A DNA stretch of 64,000 nt, taken from contig NZ_JAAVUP010000002.1 in NCBI RefSeq assembly GCF_012163135.1, positions 310,001 through 374,000 of the forward strand. Direction: 5' to 3'. The notes under the pieces are model-generated. The model did not search any database. It had not been told where the DNA came from and was given only the letters and a program-made list of their open reading frames with translations. This document shows, in pieces, positions 57,101 to 64,000 of this stretch (position 1 is the first letter of the stretch; every line of letters begins with the position of its first letter). A program made the translations under genes and the position numbers. The stretch comes from Neoroseomonas oryzicola. GTDB lineage: Bacteria > Pseudomonadota > Alphaproteobacteria > Acetobacterales > Acetobacteraceae.

Positions 57101-57502
57101 ATGGACGAACGTCTCGCGGCGATCGCCGCCCGATGCCTCGACGATGCCGAGACCGGCGCCGCCAGCTTTCCGCAGATCGTCGGCCGCCTGATGGAAGCCG
57201 GCTTCGAGAGCTACGCCATCGACTACCGGCGCTCGACCGCGACCTATTACCTGCCCGATGGCGACAGCGTCGTGCTGCCCGCGCCGCGCCATGCCTCGGC
57301 GATCGGTGGTCCCTTCGATGTCGGCGCGCTGCGGGCCGCGATCCGCGAAGCGCAGCAGCAGGTGCCCGGCTACACCTATGGCGGCTTTTGCGCCAAGGCG
57401 ATGGCGGCGGGCTGCGTCGGCTACGTCGTCTCCTTCCCCGGCCGGCGCGCGGTCTATTCGGGCCGCACCGCCGAAACCCATGTCGAGCAGTTTCCGCAAT
57501 GA
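57101..57502 (+). CDS. DUF1398 family protein
   Basis: The 133-residue protein fits DUF1398 (YbcV-like): ASFPQIVGRLMEAGFESYAIDYRRST, then VPGYTYGGFCAKAMAAGCVGY and YVVSFPGRRAVYSGRTAETH at the end. Function is unknown. AGGAGAAGACCC precedes the ATG, 10 bp after marR, so it is probably controlled by the MarR protein and may be its direct target. Confidence 0.85.
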   Translation: MDERLAAIAARCLDDAETGAASFPQIVGRLMEAGFESYAIDYRRSTATYYLPDGDSVVLPAPRHASAIGGPFDVGALRAAIREAQQQVPGYTYGGFCAKAMAAGCVGYVVSFPGRRAVYSGRTAETHVEQFPQ

Positions 57503-57565
57503 ACCCCTGGCCTTGCCGGCCGGGCGCGGCAGGGGTTAAGCCCCGCCCAGCCTGAGGAACCTGCC

Positions 57566-59122
57566 ATGCCCGCCACCCGCCCGCGCCCCGTGATGCTTGT
57601 CATCCTCGACGGCTGGGGCTGGCGCGAGGACCGCGCCGACAACGCCGTGCTGCAGGCGCGCACGCCCGCCTTCGACCGGCTCTGGGCCGACTCTCCGCAC
57701 GGCTTCCTGCGTACCTCGGGCCGCGATGTCGGGCTGCCGGACGGGCAGATGGGCAATTCCGAGGTCGGGCACCTCAACATCGGCGCCGGTCGCGTGGTGA
57801 TGCAGGACCTGCCGCGCATCGGCAACGCCATCGCGGATGGCTCGATCGCATCGCTCCCCGCGCTGACCGGGCTGGTCGCGGCGCTCAAGGCGTCGGGCGG
57901 CACCTGCCACCTGGTCGGGCTGCTCTCCCCGGGCGGGGTGCATGCCCACCAGGACCATGCGGTGGCCCTGGCGCGCGTGCTGTCCGGCGCGGGGGTGAAA
58001 GTCGCGATCCATGCGCTCACCGACGGGCGCGACACCGCGCCCAAGGCCGCTCCCGATTTCCTCGCGAAGTTCGAGGCCGACGTCGCGACGCTACCGGGCG
58101 TTTCCATCGCGACCGTCATCGGCCGCTATTTCGCGATGGACCGCGACAATCGCTGGGAACGCGTGAGCCAGGCCTATGACGCGATGACGCTGGGGGAGGG
58201 CGCGCATGCCGCGACCGCCCAGGCCGCCATCGCCGCCGCCCACGACGCCGGCAAGACCGACGAGTTCATCCCCGCGACCGTCATCGGCGGCTATGCCGGG
58301 ATGAAGGACGGCGACGGGATGCTCTGCTTCAACTTCCGCGCCGACCGGGTGCGGCAGATCCTCGCCGCCTTCCTCGATCCGGGCTTCACGGGCTTTCCGC
58401 GCAAGCGCGTCGTGCGCTTCGCCGCGGCCGCGGGCATGACCGAGTACAGCGAGGCGCTGAACCCCTTCCTCGCGACGCTGTTCGCGCCGCAATCGATGGA
58501 CGACATCCTCGGCGCGGTGGTCGCCAAGGCGGGACTCAAGCAGCTCCGCATGGCGGAGACCGAGAAATACCCGCACGTCACCTACTTCCTGAACGGCGGG
58601 GAGGAGACGCCCTTCGCGGGTGAGGAGCGCATCCTCGTCGCCTCCCCCAAGGTCGCGACCTACGACCTGCAGCCCGAGATGTCCGCACCCGAGCTGACCG
58701 ACAGGGCCGTCGCGGCGATCGGGTCCGGCGCCTTCGACCTGATCGTGCTGAACTTCGCCAATGCCGACATGGTCGGGCACACCGGCAGCCTCGCGGCCGC
58801 GACGAAGGCGGTCGAGGCGGTGGATGCCGGCCTCGGCCGCATCGCGGAGGCGGTTCGCGCGGCCGGCGGCGCGTTGTTCGTCACCGCCGACCACGGCAAT
58901 GCCGAGATGATGAAGGACCCCGCCACCGGCGGCCCGCATACCGCGCACACCACCAACCCGGTGCCGGCGATGCTGATGGGCGGCCCGGCGGGGGCGCGCC
59001 TGGCCGATGGGCGGCTCGCGGACATCGCGCCGACGCTGCTCGCGCTGCTCGGCGTCGCGCAGCCAGCGGCGATGACGGGGCATTCCCTGATCGCGACGGA
59101 CCGGGCGGCTGCCGCGGACTGA
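57566..59122 (+). CDS. gpmI: 2,3-bisphosphoglycerate-independent phosphoglycerate mutase
   Basis: GpmI interconverts 3- and 2-phosphoglycerate with two metal ions and a phosphoserine intermediate. The 518-residue protein starts with metal-binding LVILDGWGWR, has nucleophile Ser65 in GQMGNSEVGHLNIGAG, and later FNFRADRVRQ, NFANADMVGHTGSL and VTADHGNAE. Length is normal. In this block it normally follows rlmH; here nnrU, marR and the DUF1398 gene lie between, and the VgrG gene follows 136 bp downstream. Confidence 0.97.
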   Translation: MPATRPRPVMLVILDGWGWREDRADNAVLQARTPAFDRLWADSPHGFLRTSGRDVGLPDGQMGNSEVGHLNIGAGRVVMQDLPRIGNAIADGSIASLPALTGLVAALKASGGTCHLVGLLSPGGVHAHQDHAVALARVLSGAGVKVAIHALTDGRDTAPKAAPDFLAKFEADVATLPGVSIATVIGRYFAMDRDNRWERVSQAYDAMTLGEGAHAATAQAAIAAAHDAGKTDEFIPATVIGGYAGMKDGDGMLCFNFRADRVRQILAAFLDPGFTGFPRKRVVRFAAAAGMTEYSEALNPFLATLFAPQSMDDILGAVVAKAGLKQLRMAETEKYPHVTYFLNGGEETPFAGEERILVASPKVATYDLQPEMSAPELTDRAVAAIGSGAFDLIVLNFANADMVGHTGSLAAATKAVEAVDAGLGRIAEAVRAAGGALFVTADHGNAEMMKDPATGGPHTAHTTNPVPAMLMGGPAGARLADGRLADIAPTLLALLGVAQPAAMTGHSLIATDRAAAAD

Positions 59123-59258
59123 GCCCAAGGCGCCACCTGCTTCTCGGTTGCTTGAGCAAGCCAGGTCACAGCGTTAGCGTTCGGCAACGATCACCATGCC
59201 CGGCCGGGCGGCGCCGTGTGCCGGTGCCGCGGCCCCGGCCGGCTGGAGGCTTCGCGCG

Positions 59259-61412
59259 ATGCCGTACGACCAGACCACCCGCGTGCTCAAGATCGAGACG
59301 GAGCTCGGCGCGGACAACGCCGTCCTGACGGAGATGGACGGGCAGGACGCGCTGTCGCGGCCCTTCGTCTTCAACATCCGTTTCGCGACCACGGAGGCCG
59401 ACGACAAGGTCCGCAAGCTCCTCGGCACCAAGGTCTCTCTGTCCTTCGGTCTGCCGGGAGAGATCGAGGGCGGGCCGCTCGGCCTCGAGCGCCGGGTGCT
59501 GAACGGGCATTTCCGGCGCCTGCGGCGCATCGGCACCTCCTTCGCGGAGGAGGCGGAATGGTACGGCGAGGTCGTGCCCGCGGTCTGGTTCCTCTCCCGC
59601 ACCACCGATTGCCGGATCTTCCAGGGCAAGACCGTCACCACGATCATCGAGGACATCCTCAAGCTCCATAAGATCACCGACTACAAGATGAAGACGACGG
59701 GCTCCTACCCGACGCTCGACTACTGCGTGCAGTACCGGGAATCCGCGCTCGACTTCATCACGCGGCTGATGGAGCAGAACGGGATCTTCTTCTGGCACGA
59801 ACATGCCAACGGCAAGCACACGCTGGTCATCGGCGACGAGAACGGATCGACGGTCGCGCCGGCCTTCCCCGATTTCACCGTCGACGCACGCCCCGGCGCC
59901 GATGGCCTGCGCAGCCTGGACGAGGACTTTGCGGTCCGCTCGGGCAAGTGGACGATGCGCGACTTCAACTTCGAGACACCGTCGAACAGCCTCGAGGTCA
60001 CGGACCCCACGCAGGTCGATGTCGAGGCGACGAAGGAACGCGAGCTCTACGACTATCCCGGCCTCTATCCCGTGACCGGGGACGGTCGCACCTTCGCGCG
60101 CATCCAGATCGAGCACGAGGAATCACTTTATCACCTTCGGCGCGGGACCAGCACCATCGCCGCGCTCGATGCCGGGGCGCGGCTGAAGATCGCCGATGTC
60201 GAGGAACCCGAGGTGCTGGTCACCGAGATCCGCCACCACGGCATCGACCGCAGCCACTGGACGCCCGAGCGCCTGAAGCACGAGGAGGTCGTGGCGCCGC
60301 ACTACGAGAACGAGTTCGTCTGCCTGCCGCGCAAGGTGCCGTTCCGCAGCCCGCGCGTCACGCCCAAGCCCTTCGTCCGCGGCCCGCAGACCGCGATCGT
60401 CACGGGGCCTTCGGGTGAGGAGATCCATACCGACAAGTACGGCCGGGTGAAGGTGAAGTTCCACTGGGACCGCGTCGGCAAGAAGGACGACACGTCATCC
60501 TGCTGGGTGCGTGTCTCCCAGGGCATCGCCGGCGCCGGCTGGGGGCAGATCCACATCCCGCGCATGGGCCAGGAGGTGATCGTCGACTTCCTCGAAGGCG
60601 ATCCCGACCGGCCGATCATCACCGGGCGCGTCTACAACGCCGAGAGCAACGTCCCCTACGCCCTGCCCGCCAACAAGACGCAGTCGGGCATCAAGACCAA
60701 CTCGTCCAAGGGCGGCGGCGGGTCGAACGAGATCCGGCTCGAGGACAAGAAGAGCTCCGAGCAGGTCTACGTCCATGCCGAGAAGGATCTCGACACCGAG
60801 GTCGAGAACAACGAGACGCGCAAGGTCGGCCTGAAGGGCACCGGCAACCGCACCACCAACATCAAGAACGACGAGACCATCACCGTTGGCGGCAACCGCA
60901 CGGAGACGGTGGTGAAGAACGAGACCATCACCATCCAGCAGAACCGTACTGAGATGGTCGCGAAGAACGAGGCCGTCGCGATCGGCATGTCGCGCGAACA
61001 TGCGATCGGCATCGCGGATTCGCTCACCGTCGGCGCGGCACGGTCGCATTCGGTGGGCGCGACTGAATCGATTTCGATCGGCGCGTCGCAGTCGATCAGC
61101 GTGGGGTCGAACCAGACCACCGAAGTCGGCTCGAACCAGTCCACCCAGGTTGGCAAGAACCAGACGACCTCGGTCGGCGACAACAGCAGCACGACCGTGG
61201 GCAAGAACGGCACGGTCAGCATCGGCAAGAGCTTCAAGCTCGATGCCGGGGACGAGATCGTGCTGACGACCGGCAGCGCTCAGATCATCATGAAGAAGAA
61301 CGGCGACATCACGATCAAGGGGAAGAACATCACGATCGATGCGTCGGGGAAGGTGAGCGTGAAGGCGTCGTCCGACGTCGTCATGAAGGGGCAGAAGATC
61401 CTGCAGAACTGA
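59259..61412 (+). CDS. vgrG: Type VI secretion system spike protein VgrG
   Basis: The 717-residue protein has a gp27-like N-terminal half (about 1-345; PFVFNIRFATTEADDKVRKL, DYCVQYRESALDFITRLMEQ NGIFFW), a gp5 OB-fold (HTDKYGRVKVKFHWDR, GWGQIHIPRMGQEVIVDFLE) and a beta-needle tail (about 480-717) of short repeats such as VGSNQTTEVGSNQSTQ. It forms the puncturing tip and carries effectors. No other T6SS core gene is in the window, so it is an orphan VgrG. ATG 59259 follows CTGGAGGC; an upstream GTG is not preferred. Confidence 0.93.
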   Translation: MPYDQTTRVLKIETELGADNAVLTEMDGQDALSRPFVFNIRFATTEADDKVRKLLGTKVSLSFGLPGEIEGGPLGLERRVLNGHFRRLRRIGTSFAEEAEWYGEVVPAVWFLSRTTDCRIFQGKTVTTIIEDILKLHKITDYKMKTTGSYPTLDYCVQYRESALDFITRLMEQNGIFFWHEHANGKHTLVIGDENGSTVAPAFPDFTVDARPGADGLRSLDEDFAVRSGKWTMRDFNFETPSNSLEVTDPTQVDVEATKERELYDYPGLYPVTGDGRTFARIQIEHEESLYHLRRGTSTIAALDAGARLKIADVEEPEVLVTEIRHHGIDRSHWTPERLKHEEVVAPHYENEFVCLPRKVPFRSPRVTPKPFVRGPQTAIVTGPSGEEIHTDKYGRVKVKFHWDRVGKKDDTSSCWVRVSQGIAGAGWGQIHIPRMGQEVIVDFLEGDPDRPIITGRVYNAESNVPYALPANKTQSGIKTNSSKGGGGSNEIRLEDKKSSEQVYVHAEKDLDTEVENNETRKVGLKGTGNRTTNIKNDETITVGGNRTETVVKNETITIQQNRTEMVAKNEAVAIGMSREHAIGIADSLTVGAARSHSVGATESISIGASQSISVGSNQTTEVGSNQSTQVGKNQTTSVGDNSSTTVGKNGTVSIGKSFKLDAGDEIVLTTGSAQIIMKKNGDITIKGKNITIDASGKVSVKASSDVVMKGQKILQN

Positions 61413-62655
61413 CCCCGCCCATGGCCTGCGCCAGTTGCTGCCGCTGCAGCCGCCCGCGGGCGCGGGCTTCGAACATCGGCTGGCCTGGCTGGCGTATTGC
61501 AAGTTCCATCGCCGCGGCCAGGCGCTGCCGCTGGAAGGCGTCGCTGAGCGCGCCGAGCCAGTTCGCGGATTGCTTGGGCTCGCCGAGGAAGAAGGCGGTG
61601 CCCGCCGGGAAGCGCTTCGCGTTGCGTCCCCACCAGGCGCCGATCTTCCGCGGATCGGGCCAGGGGAGCCATTCATCCTCGTCGAGGGCGACGTTCTCGT
61701 CCGCGGGGTCGTCGTTGGGGCCGGCCTCGAAGCCTTCTGGCGGGTCGCGGTCCATGTCGAGATAGGCGATGTCGAGGCCGGTGATCATCGCCACCGCCTC
61801 CCCCGCGACGCGGGAGATGTCCGCTTCCTCCATGCAGGCGAGCAGCCACGGGATGTAGAGCGGATCGCCGAGGATGCCGGTCGCGCGCACCAGGGAGCGC
61901 CGGCGGTCGGGGAGGTTGCGCGAATAGGCGCTGAGCCAGGCGTTGCCCTGTTCGATGGGCACGCGGCGCAGCAGCATCTCTAGCGCCGCATCGGCGCGCG
62001 GGCCGGTGCCGCGGGCGATCTCGGCGAGGACGCCGAAGGGTTCGGTGGCGCCGAGGCGCGCGGCCGACCAGGCGGCCCAGAAGCGGCATTCGGGATCGGG
62101 GTCGGCGCGGGCTGCGAGGAGCTGCGGCAGCAGCGCGAGGCGGCCGAGCTGGCCGATGGTGCGGAAGGCGCGGGCGCGGGGCAGGGGTTCGGGGTCGGCG
62201 GCGAAGGTGGCGAGGAGGTCGTCGGGGACGTTGGAACGGCGGGCGCCGATGGCGGCGATGGCAACGGCGCGGATGACCGGGTCGGGTGAGAGGAGGTGGG
62301 CGTCGATGGCGGCGCGGGCGGGGGCGCGGTCGGACCAGGCGAGGGCCGCTACCGCACCGCTTGTCGCTAGGGCGACCGCGGCGGGAAGGACGGCAGTGAC
62401 TAAGTTGCCACCCTCCAAGGCCATACTGACCGCTTCGAAGGCAGCTGCGGACGATCCCTCGGTCGGCTCGGACGCGCGATCGCCGGGTTGCCGGCGCCAT
62501 CCGAGCGTCAGAGCCTCGAGAAAGGCAGTGATGCGCTCGTCGATGCGCGCAAGATCGCCAAGCCGGACATGTGGCGCGCGGACAAGAAAGCAGCGGCGCC
62601 CCCAGAGGTCGATGGTCCCCTCCCTGAGTATCGCTGGATCAGTCGCCGTGATCAT
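61381..62655 (-). CDS. TIGR02270-like HEAT-repeat protein, T6SS-associated
   Basis: The 424-residue protein begins with WGRRCFLVRAPHVRLGDLAR IDERITAFLEAL, the start of the TIGR02270 family seen near some T6SS genes, and continues as helical HEAT-like repeats (AAIDAHLLSPDPVIRAVAIA, DPDPECRFWAAWSAARLG). A Trp/Pro-rich segment near residues 325-360 precedes the C-terminal helices. It is convergent with vgrG and overlaps its 3' end by 32 bp. Function is unknown; it may help load or assemble VgrG cargo. Confidence 0.72.
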   Translation of the reverse strand: MITATDPAILREGTIDLWGRRCFLVRAPHVRLGDLARIDERITAFLEALTLGWRRQPGDRASEPTEGSSAAAFEAVSMALEGGNLVTAVLPAAVALATSGAVAALAWSDRAPARAAIDAHLLSPDPVIRAVAIAAIGARRSNVPDDLLATFAADPEPLPRARAFRTIGQLGRLALLPQLLAARADPDPECRFWAAWSAARLGATEPFGVLAEIARGTGPRADAALEMLLRRVPIEQGNAWLSAYSRNLPDRRRSLVRATGILGDPLYIPWLLACMEEADISRVAGEAVAMITGLDIAYLDMDRDPPEGFEAGPNDDPADENVALDEDEWLPWPDPRKIGAWWGRNAKRFPAGTAFFLGEPKQSANWLGALSDAFQRQRLAAAMELAIRQPGQPMFEARARGRLQRQQLAQAMGGVSSAGSSAPS

Positions 62656-63590
62656 GCGTCGCCGCCGGATGGCATCTCACGTCGTTCCGGCACATCCAAC
62701 ACGGGCATGGACCGCCACATCAATCCATCCTCCGTTACGGAGACCCTTTCGCCTCCGAAGCACCAGAGCCTTCCGAAGCCTGCGCTCAGGCTGCTGCACT
62801 GCAACTGGCCGAGCTCTCGAAGCGCCGCGACTTCGCTCAGATCGCCGTCCTCGTCCATGACGAAGAGGCCATTCGACGTACCGCAATAGAGGCGGCCGTC
62901 GAATGATTCGATGTCCCAGATGTCGTGGGCGAGCGGCGCGGTGTCGACAATCGCCCAGCCGGCCTTCTCGCGACGTATCAGAAGCCCAAGAATTCCTGAG
63001 GCGTAGAGGATCGCGTTATGCTCGGTCACGTGCGTCAGCAGCAGATTGCTGGGGCTGCTGAGACGCTGCCAGTGTTCAGTAAACTCCCAGATCTCGCCGC
63101 GGTATCCCACCGCTGCAAGGGTCCCATCCGCCGAGCCGCAGATCGAGGTGAGACCGGTCGCCATGCCTGACGACCTGTCGAGAAGCCCGGCATCAACCCT
63201 GGTCCAGTGTCCGAGATGGTCGCGGCAATAGGCCTGCCGGCCCATGCCGACAGCGAACACCCTTTCGCGAATTGCGCGAATCTCGCGAAGCGGCCCTTGG
63301 TCAGGTGGGCCGTCACTCGGCGGGTCGATCAATTCCAACTCATTGCCCGCAGACGAAATCTTCAGGGCTTCGCCATTCTCGCCCAAGGCGAAAATCGCTC
63401 CGGCGCCCGCGTCGATGGAGACGGCATGCCAATCCGTGCCAAAGACCATCGGGTCCGGCGCCATTCGGTAATCGACATACATTGTGCCCGGGATCCGCGT
63501 GCCATCGTCCGTCGCGACCTGCGCGACGATGAGAGCGCCGCCAGGGGTTGCGACACCTGTCGGGAACCTAAATTGCGGCATTGAAGCCAT
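62652..63590 (-). CDS. Beta-propeller-like hypothetical protein in the VgrG module
   Basis: The 312-residue protein is built of repeating strand-turn units resembling a WD40/kelch propeller: DWHAVSIDAGAGAIFALGENG, LTSICGSADGTLAAVGYRGE, HNAILYASGILGLLIRRE and ESFDGRLYCGTSNGLFVMDE. There is no signal peptide. Its stop overlaps the start of the TIGR02270-like gene (ATGA), indicating coupling. GC content falls relative to vgrG, hinting at cargo acquired by transfer. Effector, immunity or chaperone roles are all possible. Confidence 0.6.
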   Translation of the reverse strand: MASMPQFRFPTGVATPGGALIVAQVATDDGTRIPGTMYVDYRMAPDPMVFGTDWHAVSIDAGAGAIFALGENGEALKISSAGNELELIDPPSDGPPDQGPLREIRAIRERVFAVGMGRQAYCRDHLGHWTRVDAGLLDRSSGMATGLTSICGSADGTLAAVGYRGEIWEFTEHWQRLSSPSNLLLTHVTEHNAILYASGILGLLIRREKAGWAIVDTAPLAHDIWDIESFDGRLYCGTSNGLFVMDEDGDLSEVAALRELGQLQCSSLSAGFGRLWCFGGERVSVTEDGLMWRSMPVLDVPERREMPSGGDA

Positions 63591-63653
63591 CCCTCCAAAC
63601 CGGAATGGACGCCATCGGACAGGCCGGTGAGTGATGGCAATGCGCCAGCCCGC

Positions 63654-64000
63654 TCAGCCCCGATTGTCCCTCAGCCATCGTGAACCCTCCGGGTAGTGCT
63701 GGGATTCATCGAGCCGTATCGGCTCGTCCTTGGCCATCTTCGCCGGCCCGGTGTGGTAGGCGTCGAGTTGCGCCTTGGCGCACTTTTCGGTGCATTGCGG
63801 ATGCACCGTGTTCAGCGCCTTCGCGCCCGCGTTGGACGCGTCATTATAAGTCCACCGCGACGTGATGTCCTTGCCGGAGGCGTCCTTACCGAAGACATGC
63901 AGCACCGGCGCGCCGCGGAACCGGCGTTTCTCGCGTTCGGTCACTGCGTGCATCGCGCCGTGGTCGGTGTATCCGACAGCAGTATCCGCGCAGACTGTCG
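63654..64000 (-). CDS. C-terminal part of a larger protein, possibly T6SS-linked cargo (truncated by the window)
   Basis: At least 115 codons are open to the right edge without a stop, so the N-terminus lies beyond the window; an internal ATG at 63953 is probably not the true start. The readable part contains RRFRGAPVLHVFGKDASGKD, SRWTYNDASNAGAKALN, HPQCTEKCAKAQLDAYH and the ending EGSRWLRDNRG. No domain is recognised. Position 63 bp upstream of the propeller gene in the same direction suggests the same module. Confidence 0.5.
   Translation of the reverse strand, partial: TVCADTAVGYTDHGAMHAVTEREKRRFRGAPVLHVFGKDASGKDITSRWTYNDASNAGAKALNTVHPQCTEKCAKAQLDAYHTGPAKMAKDEPIRLDESQHYPEGSRWLRDNRG

Overview
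This window looks like a chromosomal segment of a high-GC alphaproteobacterium in the Rhodospirillales, most probably the Acetobacteraceae (Roseomonas-like). The grounds are the codon usage, the gene orders miaB-phoH-ybeY-corC-lnt, secA/ppiC-argJ, bolA/dnaJ-cobS-cobT and rplU-rpmA-obgE-proB-proA-nadD-rsfS-rlmH-gpmI, a Bug-type solute receptor, and very tight gene packing with stop/start overlaps (TTGA, ATGA, GTGA, TGATG). Genus-level placement is inference. About 60 protein genes and one tRNA are supported; there is no CRISPR array, rRNA, transposase or integrase.

Layout. 1-5.4 kb: the 3' end of miaB, then phoH, ybeY, corC and lnt, followed by an XRE-family regulator and, on the other strand, a small secreted protein. 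5.4-16 kb: secA (-) diverges from ppiC-argJ; a glycosyltransferase/methyltransferase pair sits between argJ and a fused GNAT-MutT gene; then a block of 137-bp tandem repeats, a CinA-like gene and a low-GC gene for a caspase-fold-like protein. 16-25 kb: aerobic cobalamin chelatase genes cobT and cobS with a lipoprotein, a J-domain protein and divergent bolA, a hydrolase-TPR fusion, a Nudix gene and pgk. 25-33 kb: small proteins, an atypical SDR, a second array of the same repeat, a ThDP enzyme, and a fused membrane/spermidine-synthase-like protein. 33-43 kb: an MFS transporter divergent from a complete RND efflux operon (outer-membrane channel, adaptor, pump), a lipoprotein and an outer-membrane barrel protein. 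43-59 kb: tRNA-Ser(CGA), rplU-rpmA-obgE, proB, a three-gene insertion, then proA-secreted protein-nadD-rsfS-rlmH, nnrU, a MarR-controlled pair and gpmI. 59-64 kb: an orphan type VI secretion spike module (vgrG, a TIGR02270-like gene, a propeller-like gene and a truncated gene at the edge).

Most of the window is housekeeping: translation (ybeY, rplU, rpmA, obgE, rsfS, rlmH, tRNA), proline, arginine, NAD and B12 synthesis, glycolysis (pgk, gpmI) and secretion. Accessory material is grafted between conserved blocks: the GT/MT pair, the Bug/membrane/SBP genes splitting proB from proA, the MarR pair and the VgrG module.

The most interesting observations are (i) a ~137-bp repeat family directly after the stop codons of two unrelated genes, with two hairpins whose stems change by compensating substitutions; (ii) rsfS and rlmH, adjacent genes that both lack a canonical start codon at the expected place, rsfS overlapping nadD as ATAG; (iii) a histone-H1-like Lys/Ala/Pro tail on RsfS; (iv) the caspase-fold-like protein; and (v) the VgrG cargo module.
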